A stretch of DNA of 64,000 bases, taken from the NCBI RefSeq assembly GCF_016632335.1, contig NZ_JAEPBG010000003.1:434001-498000 (forward strand), given 5' to 3'. Origin of the DNA: Noviherbaspirillum pedocola. GTDB lineage: Bacteria; Pseudomonadota; Gammaproteobacteria; Burkholderiales; Burkholderiaceae_D. The notes beneath the pieces are model-generated. The model saw only the letters and a program-made list of their open reading frames with translations, did no database searches and was not told the DNA's origin. Positions within the stretch are counted from its first letter, which is position 1, and every line of letters begins with the position of its first letter. The position numbers and the translations under genes are program-made. This document shows positions 55,001 to 63,469 of the stretch, one piece after another.

Positions 55001-55561
55001 TTCGATGCCGGCATCGAAGGGGTGAATATCGCGGTCAATCTGTCGGCGCGGCAGTTCCATGAGAAACGCCTTGCGCACACCATCGCCGACGTCCTCGATC
55101 AGACCCGCTGCCGGCCCGAGTGGATCAGCATCGAAATCACGGAGACCGACATCATGCGCGACGCCGAAGACGTGGTGGAGCAGCTGCGTGAACTCAAGCG
55201 GCTCGGCATATCGGTCAGCATCGACGACTTTGGCACCGGCTATTCAAGCCTCGGTTATCTGAAGCGTTTCGATGTCGATGTGCTCAAGATCGACCAGTCT
55301 TTCGTACGCGATATCCCGGCCGACCATGACAGCGCCGCGATCGCCTCCTCCATCATCGCGCTGGCCCACAGCCTGGGCATGGCAGTCGTGGCCGAAGGCG
55401 TGGAAACGCAGGAACAGCGCGACGTGCTCACGCAATGGGACTGCGACGCGATCCAGGGCTACCTGATCGCGCGGCCGATGGAAGCCGCCGACTGTGCTGC
55501 GCTCATGATGCAGGACGCCGCGGCCAAGGCCGTTCGCACGCCGCTGTGCGTCGTCGGCTGA
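52007..55561 (+). CDS. GAF-PAS-PAS-LOV-GAF-GGDEF-EAL c-di-GMP protein, probable blue-light sensor
   Basis: The 1184-residue protein has these domains in order: GAF (about 20-165), PAS (190-305), PAS/PAC (325-440), LOV-type PAS (450-565), GAF (580-735), GGDEF (740-905), EAL (915-1170). The LOV domain shows GRNCRMLQGPD (492-502), with Cys495 where LOV proteins form the flavin adduct, NPEFERMTGY, RNYRKDGSAFWN and Gln558 in GIQQD. The cyclase site reads GGDEY (823-827), close to consensus. The phosphodiesterase has EALLRW (952-957), DDFGTGYSS and KIDQSFV. It could make or break c-di-GMP in response to light and other cues. No membrane segment is seen. Confidence 0.9.
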   Translation: MTTTIATAASSATPADEDARIATLHRYGILDSASEAIFNDLAELAAMTCATPIGAISLIDRDRLWFKAVIGMAVREVPRELAFCDLVLRSGGDVIVPDTRLHPVLASNPLVAGADGLRFYAGTPLIAENGMVMGSVCVIDRQPRDVTPRQMEGLRMLARQAANLLRQRMRKAELERIAAEKRDLAATLAASEARYRSLFDEHPEPIWAFEHQSLRILEANAAAIRALGYSRAELLEMRLHQLWPAEEVAERTRHANAVDAHQHFVNRVLLRKDGTPIVVEIDVKPIALNNASARLVVAVDVTEREKALRGKQAAEEVARNNRERLRAALDSAQMGEWHLDFTSGVQQHSLWHDRCFGYPNGRSDWTYALFLNHVHPRDRSRVATQLDRAKQRGSTYDLQFRAIWPDGSTHWLHAQGQCHLNEGGKPAYMAGFVREVTATVHATRQLALYKRAIESVNAGVVITDASDKNHPVIYANPEFERMTGYAEAEIIGRNCRMLQGPDTDPATMAELRAAIRSRRATQVTMRNYRKDGSAFWNRLQIAPVFDQREGISHYVGIQQDITSLVLAEQSVAAQARQQTTLAGFGLYALSGRSVVEIYEEALRCVVDTLGIEHALIYKAVNGERAFHVAAQRGWTLLAPHEKVIAAERLSCVRLMFDTAQPLNIGDLNEHAALELETLLEGRGLRSALGAVMRSNGCRHGSLAAFSRTARQFGPGEESFLQGMANILAAALDRVQGENDLAFLAHHDVLTGLPNRAMMSDRLARAIERASRHREKLALMFIDLNRFKVINDSLGHHVGDELLKAVAERISACLRKKDLLSRQGGDEYILLIENAENAGTAAAVAEKIQAALKAPFRMLEKEFYLSGAIGIAMYPDDAVTPDDLLRAADAAMYQAKEQKAAGGYRFFTRELNALTQDRLVLEHGLRTAVAHEELRLVYQPKLDLRASRIHGVEALLRWKHPVHGDISPARFIPVAEATGLIIPISEWVLRQACQQARAWFDAGIEGVNIAVNLSARQFHEKRLAHTIADVLDQTRCRPEWISIEITETDIMRDAEDVVEQLRELKRLGISVSIDDFGTGYSSLGYLKRFDVDVLKIDQSFVRDIPADHDSAAIASSIIALAHSLGMAVVAEGVETQEQRDVLTQWDCDAIQGYLIARPMEAADCAALMMQDAAAKAVRTPLCVVG

Positions 55562-55880
55562 GCTGCGCCGTCTGCGAGTGGCGGCAACTCGTGCGCGGCT
55601 CGGCCCGCCGCACGGTGACGCATCAAGGCCTGCTGCTGAATGTGCCTTATTGCAATAGGTACGCTTCCTAAGAAGATCATAGAAAAATACGATGGCTAAA
55701 CGCATTGCCTTCGTAAATTTCTATCGGTATTCTGCAATCCATAGCGAACGTCAATGCAAATTCACCAAGTGATTCGTTTTTACTAAGTGAAAATGCAGGG
55801 ATGCGCCAAGCCTACTCTGCCTTCCGCAGGCCTCGGCGATGAAGCCACGGAAGACCGAACGCAAACAAGGAGCGAACACC
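55562..55880. promoter_or_regulatory. Promoter region of ahpF
   Basis: 319 bp, AT-richer in 55640-55800, with no gene. ATAG-N7-CGAT at 55679-55693 resembles half of an OxyR site, but the other half is missing. Confidence 0.4.
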
Positions 55881-57467
55881 ATGCTGGAAGCCGCCATCAA
55901 AGCCCAACTGAAAACCTACATGGAACGCCTGGTGCAGCCGATCGAGCTGCGCGCGTTCCTGGACGATTCCGAGAACGCCCGGAAGATGCGCTCGCTGCTC
56001 GAGGACATTGCCTCGGTGAGCGGGAAGATCCGCATCGTCAATGCCGGTCCCGCCGCCGGCGAGCGCGTGCCCTCGTTCCAGATCAGCCAGGTCGGCGCCG
56101 ACACCGGCATCCGCTTCGCCGGCCTGCCGCTGGGCCATGAATTCACCTCGCTGGTGCTGGCGCTGCTGCAGACTTCCGGCTACCCGGCCAAGGTCGAAGC
56201 CGCGGTCATCGAGCAGATCCGCGGCCTCACCGGTCCGCTGGTGTTCGAGTCCTTTGTCTCGCTGTCCTGCCACAACTGCCCGGACGTGGTGCAGGCGCTG
56301 AACCTGATCGCCGCGACCAATCCGGCGGTGAAGCACGTGATGATCGAAGGCGCGATGTTCCAGGAGGAAGTGACGACGCGCCAAATCATGGCGGTGCCGC
56401 AAGTGTTCCTGAACGGCGAATTCTTCGGCTCCGGCCGCATGACGCTGGAAGAAATCCTGGCCAAGGTCGACACCGGCGCCGCCGAGCGCGATGCCGCGGC
56501 CATTTCGGCCAAGGATGCCTTCGACGTGCTGGTCGTCGGCGCCGGCCCGGCCGGTTCGGCGGCATCGATCTATGCCGCGCGCAAGGGTATTCCGACCGGC
56601 ATCGTCGCCGAGCGCATTGGCGGCCAGGTGATGGATACGCTCGGCATCGAGAACTTCATCTCGGTGAAGGAAACCGAAGGGCCGAAGCTTGCCGCTGCGC
56701 TGGAAAACCATATCGCCGATTACCCGGTCGACGTGATGAAGCTGCAGCGCGCGAAGCGCCTCACGCCCGCGTCCGCCGTGCAGCCGCTGCACGAGATCGA
56801 GCTCGAATCCGGCGCCACGCTGCGCGCCAGGACCGTGATCCTGTCCACCGGCGCGCGCTGGAGGGAATTGAATGTGCCGGGCGAGCAGGAATACAAGAAC
56901 AAGGGCGTGGCCTATTGCCCGCACTGCGATGGTCCGCTGTTCAAGGGCAAGCGCGTGGCGGTGGTTGGCGGCGGCAATTCCGGCGTGGAAGCGGCGATCG
57001 ATCTGGCCGGCATCGTGGCGCATGTGACCCTCATCGAGTTCGGCCGCGAGCTCAAGGCCGACGCGGTGCTGCAGGCCAAGCTGCGTTCACTGCCCAATGT
57101 CACGGTCGTCACCGGGGCAAAGACGAAAGAAATCACCGGCGCCGATGGCAAGGTTAGTGGCCTGGTATATGAAGACATGGCTGCCGGCCGTGACGTGAGC
57201 GTGCCGCTCGAAGGCGTGTTCGTGCAGATCGGCCTGTTGCCCAATACCGACTGGCTGGCCGGCTCCGGCGTGGAGCGCAACCGCTTCGGCGAAATCATCG
57301 TGGATGCGCATGGCGCGACGTCGGTGCCCGGTGTGTTCGCCGCCGGCGACTGCACCACCGTGCCATACAAGCAGATCATCATCGCCATGGGCGAAGGCTC
57401 GAAGGCGGCGCTGTCAGCCTTCGATTACCTGATCCGCGCATCGGCGCCGATGCTGCAGGCTGCGTAA
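55881..57467 (+). CDS. ahpF: Alkyl hydroperoxide reductase subunit F
   Basis: The 528-residue protein is called from ATG 55881 behind AAGGAGCGAACACC. The N-terminal double thioredoxin domain carries [11 protein letters not shown] (CxxC). The thioredoxin-reductase part has the FAD motif [20 protein letters not shown], the CPHCDGPLF CxxC, the NAD motif [19 protein letters not shown] and [16 protein letters not shown]. It reduces the peroxiredoxin AhpC with NADH. ahpC, the usual neighbour, is not beside it. A strong terminator follows. Confidence 0.95.
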   Translation: MLEAAIKAQLKTYMERLVQPIELRAFLDDSENARKMRSLLEDIASVSGKIRIVNAGPAAGERVPSFQISQVGADTGIRFAGLPLGHEFTSLVLALLQTSGYPAKVEAAVIEQIRGLTGPLVFESFVSLSCHNCPDVVQALNLIAATNPAVKHVMIEGAMFQEEVTTRQIMAVPQVFLNGEFFGSGRMTLEEILAKVDTGAAERDAAAISAKDAFDVLVVGAGPAGSAASIYAARKGIPTGIVAERIGGQVMDTLGIENFISVKETEGPKLAAALENHIADYPVDVMKLQRAKRLTPASAVQPLHEIELESGATLRARTVILSTGARWRELNVPGEQEYKNKGVAYCPHCDGPLFKGKRVAVVGGGNSGVEAAIDLAGIVAHVTLIEFGRELKADAVLQAKLRSLPNVTVVTGAKTKEITGADGKVSGLVYEDMAAGRDVSVPLEGVFVQIGLLPNTDWLAGSGVERNRFGEIIVDAHGATSVPGVFAAGDCTTVPYKQIIIAMGEGSKAALSAFDYLIRASAPMLQAA

Positions 57468-57527
57468 TTCCGGCTCGCGCAGCGCTCGCGTTGCGCCAGC
57501 CTGCCCTCCTTTCATGCTTCCAGTTCT

Positions 57528-57552
57528 GCCGGGATTCGTCCCGGCTTTTTTT
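57528..57552 (+). terminator. Rho-independent terminator after ahpF
   Basis: GCCGGGA-TTCG-TCCCGGC followed by TTTTTTT, 60 bp beyond the ahpF stop. Confidence 0.92.
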
Positions 57553-57664
57553 CGTCGAGCGACGACGTGAACTACGGTGGTGGAACGGCGGTCACCCGCG
57601 CGGCCTTCAGTTGTCCATCTGTGGTGATCGAAGAAGCATGGAGTTTACTGGTCACACCCCATCA

Positions 57665-58597
57665 TCAGCGCGCATCCGGCGCTGCCCGGAATTCCTCGAC
57701 AAACAGCTTGGCCACCGGCGACAGCACGCTGTTGCTGCGGCTGACCAGCTGGTAAGGCTCGCTGCGTGATTGCAGCTGCAGCGGAAGAATGGTCGTCATG
57801 CCGAAGCGGGTGCAGAAGCGGGCGACATCGACCGACAGCAAGGCCACCATCGAAGGATTTCGCTGCAGCAGCGACAAGGTCGTAAAGGCAGACGTCGTCT
57901 CCAACAGGTAGAGCGGAAAGCGCAGGCCGGACTCGTGGAATTCACGCTCCAGCAGCAGCCGCATCGGCATGTTGGCCGAGTACACCACCCATCGAAAATT
58001 CGCCAGATCCGGCAAGGCGATCCGCTTCCTGCCAGCGAGCGGATGCTTGACGTTGGCGACCACGGCGAGCTGCTCGTCATGGATATCGATGCTGTCGTAA
58101 AGATGGGGACGCTGGCTGATGCTGGTGCGGCAGATCGCCAGGTCCAGCCGACCTTCATCGAGCAGAGTCAGCAAGTGGCCGCTCGTATCTTCGACAATCT
58201 CCACCGACAGCGCCGGCCGCTTCTCCAGCAGCCGTGACAGCGCCTCCGTGAGCAAGGGCACAGCGCCCATGATGACGCCCACCGACAGCCGACCTCCATG
58301 GCCCTGCAGGATGCCCAGCATGTCTTCGCGCAGATGCGCAAGATCGGTTTCGATCAGGCGGGCATAGCGGATGACGCAGTGGCCGATGTCGTTCGGCTCC
58401 AGGCCGCGGTTGGTGCGCAGGAACAGTTCGGTGCCAAGCGCCGATTCGATCTCCTGCAGGGATTTGCTGGCGCCCGGCTGCGTCAGGCCGACATGTTCCG
58501 CAGCCCTCAGCAGCGAGCCGTGGTCGGCGAGCGCCACCAGGAGCCGCAGCTGCTTCAGGCGCAGGCGGGAAAGCATGGAACTCAGCGGTGGAAGCAT
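57665..58597 (-). CDS. LysR family transcriptional regulator
   Basis: The 310-residue regulator has an N-terminal winged HTH (LRLLVALADHGSLLRAAEHV, GLTQPGASKSLQEIE, GTELFLRTNRGLEPNDIG) and a periplasmic-binding-like effector domain (RLSVGVIMGAVPLLTEALSR onward). Members of this GbpR/PcaQ-like subgroup sense aromatic or sugar-derived acids. It is divergent from the Fe-alcohol dehydrogenase gene and is the likely regulator of the catabolic cluster to its right. The 179-bp space between holds no site I can single out. Confidence 0.9.
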   Translation of the reverse strand: MLPPLSSMLSRLRLKQLRLLVALADHGSLLRAAEHVGLTQPGASKSLQEIESALGTELFLRTNRGLEPNDIGHCVIRYARLIETDLAHLREDMLGILQGHGGRLSVGVIMGAVPLLTEALSRLLEKRPALSVEIVEDTSGHLLTLLDEGRLDLAICRTSISQRPHLYDSIDIHDEQLAVVANVKHPLAGRKRIALPDLANFRWVVYSANMPMRLLLEREFHESGLRFPLYLLETTSAFTTLSLLQRNPSMVALLSVDVARFCTRFGMTTILPLQLQSRSEPYQLVSRSNSVLSPVAKLFVEEFRAAPDAR

Positions 58598-58776
58598 GGG
58601 TATGAAAGGCAGTTATAGCCGTATGAAATGTTGTCAGTTTAATGCATAGCGCTTTGAATTAAAGTGCCCCTGTCGCACGAGACTACAAACAGCATCGATG
58701 AATAACGGGTGTAAGCCTATCGGAATCGGCATGTCGTGGAGACCGGTGGGGGCATCTATAACTGTCAGTCATCCCC

Positions 58777-59916
58777 ATGGCCATCATTAATTACATTACC
58801 CAAATCCAGTTCGGCTTCGGCGTCATCCAGCAGTTGCAGCAGGAATGCGATCGCGTCGGCATACGCCGGCCCATGATCGTGACCGATGCGGGGGTGCGCG
58901 CTGCCGGCATCATCGACCGCATCACGGCATGCCTGAATGACGCTTCGGCCGTTGCCGTATTTGACCGCACACCCTCCAACCCGAATGAAGCCGCAGTGCG
59001 CGCGGCAGCGGACATGTACCGCGAAGGCGCCTACGACGGCATCATCGCCGTGGGCGGCGGCTCGTCAATCGACCTGGCCAAAGGCGTTGCGGTATATGCC
59101 ACGCACACCGGAGCGCTGAAGACCTTTGCTGCGATCGAGGGCGGCGTCGCCCGCATCACTTCGGCCACCGCGCCGGTGATCGCGGTCCCGACCACCGCCG
59201 GGACCGGCAGCGAAGTCGGACGCGGGGCGATACTGATCCTCGATGACGGCCGCAAGGTCGGCATCCTGTCGCCGCATGTCGTGCCCAAGGCAGCCATATG
59301 CGACCCTGAACTGACCATGGGCCTGCCCGCGCTGATGACGGCGGCCACCGGCATGGACGCGATTGCCCACTGCCTGGAAACCTTCATGTCTCCAGCCTTC
59401 AATCCGCCGGCTGACGGCATCGCGCTGGACGGCCTGTGGCGGGCATGGTCATGGATCGAGAGAGCCACCACGGAGCCCGGCAACCGCGAAGCCAGGCTGA
59501 ACATGATGAGCGCTTCCATGCAGGGCGCCCTGGCTTTCCAGAAGGGCCTCGGATGCGTCCACAGCCTCAGCCATTCCCTGGGCGGTTATAACCCGCGCCT
59601 GCATCACGGCACGCTGAATGCCATCTTCCTGCCGGCAGTGATCGCGTTCAACACGGATGCCGAAACGATGCGGAACGAAGGAAAGCTGCCGCGCATCGCC
59701 CAGGTCATGGGTTTGAACGATCCGGCGCAAATCGGACCGGCGATCAGGGACATGACGCAGCGCCTGGGCCTGCCAACCGGGCTCGGAGAGATAGGCGTGA
59801 CTGCCGACATGTTCCCGAAGATCATCCAGGGCGCGCTGGCCGACCACAGCCATCAGACCAATCCGCGCATCGCCTCCGAGCAGGATTACCTGCGCATGCT
59901 CGAGCAGTCGATGTGA
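58777..59916 (+). CDS. Iron-containing alcohol dehydrogenase (type III)
   Basis: A 379-residue protein. The NAD-binding GGGSSIDLAKGVAVYATH and PTTAGTGSEVGRGAIL, and the metal ligands Asp/His in MDAIAHCLETF and His in VHSLSHSLGG and LHHGTLNA, define the Fe-dependent dehydrogenases. It is nearest in layout to maleylacetate reductase/4-hydroxybutyrate dehydrogenase-like enzymes. It is first of a same-strand group (dehydrogenase, binding protein, cupin, MFS, SDR) divergent from the LysR gene. The substrate is unknown, but a hydroxy acid, alcohol or ketone intermediate is likely. Confidence 0.9.
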   Translation: MAIINYITQIQFGFGVIQQLQQECDRVGIRRPMIVTDAGVRAAGIIDRITACLNDASAVAVFDRTPSNPNEAAVRAAADMYREGAYDGIIAVGGGSSIDLAKGVAVYATHTGALKTFAAIEGGVARITSATAPVIAVPTTAGTGSEVGRGAILILDDGRKVGILSPHVVPKAAICDPELTMGLPALMTAATGMDAIAHCLETFMSPAFNPPADGIALDGLWRAWSWIERATTEPGNREARLNMMSASMQGALAFQKGLGCVHSLSHSLGGYNPRLHHGTLNAIFLPAVIAFNTDAETMRNEGKLPRIAQVMGLNDPAQIGPAIRDMTQRLGLPTGLGEIGVTADMFPKIIQGALADHSHQTNPRIASEQDYLRMLEQSM

Positions 59917-60025
59917 TCCCTTCATCCTGATGCGGGAAGACCCACGTCGCCCATGATCTGCCCGGCCACGCATGCTGCGCAGCCGGGACAACAACAATAT
60001 TGGCTTTGCCAAAGGAGACAAGATT

Positions 60026-61234
60026 TTGAAAACCATTGCACGATCCACTGCGCTGGCCGGCGCATTTGCTGCCGCAATGCTGGCTTGCGGTCCTGCCAGC
60101 GCAGCCGGAGATGTCGTAAAGATAGGATTCATCACCGACATGTCCGGCCCGTATGCGGACTTCGACGGCCCCGGCGGCGTCGAAGCGATCAGGATGGCGA
60201 TCGCGGATTTTGGCGGCACGGTCAACGGCAAGCGCATCGAGCTCGTCACGGTGGACCATCAGAACAAGGCCGATATCGCCGCCAGCCGGGCGCGTGAGTG
60301 GTTCGACAAGGAAGGCGTCGACATGCTGATCGGCGGCTCGAATTCCGCGGCGAACCTGGCCATGGCCAAGGTGGCAGCCGACAAGAAGAAGGTATTCATC
60401 TCCACCGGCTCCGGCACCACGCGCCTGACCAACGAAGAGTGCAATCCCTATACCGTCCAGTACGCCTATGACACGGCCGCGCTTGCACGCGGCACCGGCG
60501 CGGCCCTGACCAAGAGCGGCGGCAAGACCTGGTATTTCCTTACCGTTGATTACGCCTTCGGCACTTCGCTGGAAAAGGACACGACCGATGTCGTCATCGC
60601 GAACGGCGGCAAGGTGCTGGGCAGCGTCAAGCACCCGCTGTCGGCTTCCGACTTCTCGTCCTTCCTGCTGCAGGCCCAGGCTTCCAAGGCGCAGGTTCTG
60701 GGACTGGCAGATGCAGGCAGCGATGTCGTCAACGCGATCAAGGCCGCGCATGAGTTCGGCATCGACAAATCGATGAAGCTCGCCGCCCTGCTGGTGTTCA
60801 TCAACGACATCCATTCACTCGGCCTGCCGATGACCCAGGGCATGTACCTGACCGATGGTTGGTACTGGGACCTGAACGATGATTCGCGCAAGTGGGCAAA
60901 CCGGTATTTCGAAAAGATGAAGAAGATGCCGTCCATGTTCCAGGCGGCGGATGCCTCGGCGACCACGCAGTATCTGAATGCGGTGAAGGCAACCGGCGGT
61001 ACCGATAGCGACAAGATCATGAGCCATCTGCGGTCCAACAGGATCAACGACTTCTTCACCAAGAACGGCGTCGTGCGTCCGGATGGCCGCATGGTGCATG
61101 ACATGTATCTGATGCAGGTGAAGTCCCCTTCCGAGTCGAAGCGTCCCTGGGACTATTACAAGCTGGTGGAGACCATTCCCGGCGAGCAGGCCTACATGAC
61201 CAAGGCCGAGTCGAAGTGCGCGCTCTGGAAGTGA
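60026..61234 (+). CDS. ABC-type periplasmic binding protein (branched-chain amino acid type)
   Basis: The 402-residue protein is called from TTG 60026, since AGGAG sits 8 nt upstream and the signal peptide (KTIARSTALAGAFAAAMLAC) begins there; an ATG at 59972 has no ribosome site. The mature part is a type I periplasmic binding fold of the Leu/Ile/Val family: VKIGFITDMSGPYADFDGPG, VDMLIGGSNSAANLAMAKVA and YAFGTSLEKDTTDVV. Such proteins in catabolic clusters bind aromatic or small organic acids. No permease or ATPase gene is present within the window. Confidence 0.88.
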   Translation: MKTIARSTALAGAFAAAMLACGPASAAGDVVKIGFITDMSGPYADFDGPGGVEAIRMAIADFGGTVNGKRIELVTVDHQNKADIAASRAREWFDKEGVDMLIGGSNSAANLAMAKVAADKKKVFISTGSGTTRLTNEECNPYTVQYAYDTAALARGTGAALTKSGGKTWYFLTVDYAFGTSLEKDTTDVVIANGGKVLGSVKHPLSASDFSSFLLQAQASKAQVLGLADAGSDVVNAIKAAHEFGIDKSMKLAALLVFINDIHSLGLPMTQGMYLTDGWYWDLNDDSRKWANRYFEKMKKMPSMFQAADASATTQYLNAVKATGGTDSDKIMSHLRSNRINDFFTKNGVVRPDGRMVHDMYLMQVKSPSESKRPWDYYKLVETIPGEQAYMTKAESKCALWK

Positions 61235-61288
61235 GCGCGGCCCAGGCTTTGCAAAGCGTCGCGAACGACACCCGAAACGGAGACAAGC

Positions 61289-61816
61289 ATGTCATCTGAA
61301 AAAACCGCGGACCCGAGGATGATGCCTTATCAGCTGCCCTTCCCCGCTGAAGCGCAGAAGGAAATCGTCGTCGAATCAGCGATCCCCACCGACGAGCGTC
61401 TGTGGGTGCCGCAGGCCGAGAACGTGTGGTTCCGGCCACTGTGCCTGAATGCGTCCCAGGGCTACTGGACCAATTTGCTGCGCGTGCGCAAGGCCGGCGT
61501 GCTGAGCCGCCATCGCCATCCCGCCCCGGTGCATGGCTTCGTGCTGAAGGGACGCTGGCGCTATCTCGAACACGATTGGACCGCGCAGGAGGGCAGCTAC
61601 GTCTACGAGCCGCCGGGCGAGACCCATACGCTGTATGTCCCCGAAGACGTCGAGGAAATGATCACCTACTTCACCGTCACCGGCGTGATGTACTACGTCG
61701 ACCCTTACGGCAACGGGCAGGGATATGAAGATGTGTTCACCAAGATCGAGATGTGCCGCAAGCACTACGAGCAGGTCGGACTCGGTGCGGACTTCATCAC
61801 ACAGTTCATCCGGTAG
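61289..61816 (+). CDS. Cupin, 2,4'-dihydroxyacetophenone dioxygenase family
   Basis: The 175-residue protein starts at ATG 61289 behind ACGGAGACAAGC. The cupin motif 1 is SRHRHPAPVHGFVLKGRWRY, with its metal-binding histidines, and motif 2 is GSYVYEPPGETHTLYVPED. This matches the 2,4'-dihydroxyacetophenone dioxygenase family, which cleaves an aromatic side-chain C-C bond with Fe(II) and O2. It lies between the binding protein and an MFS carrier. The true substrate may differ from the named one. Confidence 0.82.
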   Translation: MSSEKTADPRMMPYQLPFPAEAQKEIVVESAIPTDERLWVPQAENVWFRPLCLNASQGYWTNLLRVRKAGVLSRHRHPAPVHGFVLKGRWRYLEHDWTAQEGSYVYEPPGETHTLYVPEDVEEMITYFTVTGVMYYVDPYGNGQGYEDVFTKIEMCRKHYEQVGLGADFITQFIR

Positions 61817-62013
61817 CAAGACACGGCAGCTGGCTATGCGCTGATGTCAGCATGGCTGGCATCACGTCGCGCACACAAGGCCTTGCGCAAGAGCCTCATG
61901 AGAAGGCTTGGTCAAGCCGATGACGTCGCGAAATCCGCATGTGGCTGCGCCCCGGTTCCCGCACATGCGGCACCCGCACCCGTGCAGGACCATGCGCCAG
62001 GCGCGCCCCCTGT

Positions 62014-62052
62014 TGCAACTGTCTGGCTGCGGCTCACAGCCAGACAGTTGCA
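62014..62052. repeat. Perfect 16-bp inverted repeat before the MFS gene
   Basis: TGCAACTGTCTGGCTG (62014-62029) and its exact complement (62037-62052) with a 7-nt loop, 30 bp before the MFS start. It has no T-run. It could be an operator, an attenuator or mRNA-processing hairpin between the cupin and the carrier. Confidence 0.85.
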
Positions 62053-62081
62053 TGACAGCACACGATAATCAGGAGACAGGA

Positions 62082-63386
62082 ATGACACAGCAGAAGAGCG
62101 CAAAGCTCAGGAAGATACAGTGGTTGGCATTGGTGTTTCTGATGCTCGCCGGGATCATCAACTATCTCGATCGCAGCACGCTTTCCATCGCCAACCATTC
62201 CATCAGCCAGGAGCTTGGCCTGAATGCGGCGCAGATGGGCATGCTGCTCTCGGCGTTCTCGCTCGCCTACGCGTTTTCCCAGTTGCCGATCGGCGCCTTG
62301 CTCGACAAGTTCGGCGCGCGCGCCATGCTGGGGCTGGGCATGCTGGCCTGGTCGGTCGCGCAGCTCGCAGGGGGCCTGGTGAACTCGCTGCAGCAGTTCC
62401 TGGTGGCGCGGGTGTTCCTCGGCCTGGGCGAAGCGCCGCAGTTTCCCGCGGGGGCCAAGGTGGTCAGCGAATGGTTTGCGCTGCGCGAACGCGGCGGGCC
62501 CACCGGCATCTTCGTCGCCTCTTCCACCATCGGCCCTGCCCTCGCCCCGCCGATCCTGACGGTGCTGATGCTGTCCTTTGGATGGCGCATGATGTTCATC
62601 ATCATGGGTGTGTGCGGCATCGCCGTGGCGCTCGGCTGGTATGCGTTCTACCGCAACCGCAATGAAGTCGAGCTCACGCCTTCCGAACTGCTCTATCTTG
62701 CGGATGGCGACAATGCCGAGGCCGGCGCATCGAAGATGAGCTTCAATGAATGGAAAGGCCTGTTCCGGCACCGTACCACCTGGGGCATGCTGTTCGGCTT
62801 CATGGGCGTGATCTACATGGTGTGGCTCTATCTCACCTGGCTGCCTGCCTACCTCGAGCATGAGCGGCACCTGAGCATCGCCCGCACCGGCTGGGTGGTA
62901 TCGATTCCCTACATCTTCGGCACGCTCGGCATGCTCAGCAGCGGCTATATCGCGGACTGGCTGATGCGGCGCGGCATGGAACCGATGAAGAGCCGCAAGT
63001 GGCCGATCTGCGTCGGCCTGCTCGGCGCCGCAGCATTTACCATCCCGGCCGCGTACACCCCGAGCACCGTGATGGCGGTGGTCTATATCTCGGCCGCGAT
63101 GGCATTCGTGAACATGGCCAGCGGCGGCGCCTGGGCGCTGGTCAGCGTGGCGATACCCCGGCACATGGTTGCCTCTCTTGGCAGCATGCAGAACTTCGGC
63201 GGCTATCTCGGCGGCTCGCTCGCGCCGGTGATCACCGGTGTCGTGGTCGACCAGACGCATTCCTTCGTGAATGCCTTGCTGATCAGCGCGGGCGTGGCCT
63301 TTGTCGCGGCGCTGGTCTACATGTTCGTGGTCAAGGCTCCGGTCGAGAGCAAGCCGTCGACCGTCGGCTCGGCGGCCATCGCCTGA
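62082..63386 (+). CDS. MFS transporter, ACS family
   Basis: The 434-residue carrier is called from ATG 62082 behind AGGAGACAGG; a longer frame upstream crosses the inverted repeat. It has 12 helices and the ACS signatures IINYLDRSTLSIANHSISQE and QLPIGALLDKFGARAMLG. The second half has a VWLYLTWLPAYLEHERHLSI loop. It probably imports an organic acid for the surrounding catabolic genes, in place of or beside the ABC binding protein. It is followed by the SDR gene. Confidence 0.9.
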   Translation: MTQQKSAKLRKIQWLALVFLMLAGIINYLDRSTLSIANHSISQELGLNAAQMGMLLSAFSLAYAFSQLPIGALLDKFGARAMLGLGMLAWSVAQLAGGLVNSLQQFLVARVFLGLGEAPQFPAGAKVVSEWFALRERGGPTGIFVASSTIGPALAPPILTVLMLSFGWRMMFIIMGVCGIAVALGWYAFYRNRNEVELTPSELLYLADGDNAEAGASKMSFNEWKGLFRHRTTWGMLFGFMGVIYMVWLYLTWLPAYLEHERHLSIARTGWVVSIPYIFGTLGMLSSGYIADWLMRRGMEPMKSRKWPICVGLLGAAAFTIPAAYTPSTVMAVVYISAAMAFVNMASGGAWALVSVAIPRHMVASLGSMQNFGGYLGGSLAPVITGVVVDQTHSFVNALLISAGVAFVAALVYMFVVKAPVESKPSTVGSAAIA

Positions 63387-63469
63387 TGCCTGTGCACCCA
63401 GGGAAAGCCGTGCCGGCCGCGCCGGCGCGGCATCACACACCGATTCGTGTAGTCACTTGAGAATCCGCC

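Noticed and set aside
55655-55693. OxyR site before ahpF
   Set aside because: Only one degenerate ATAG-N7-CGAT half is found; the spacing to the other ATAG does not fit the four-element OxyR pattern.
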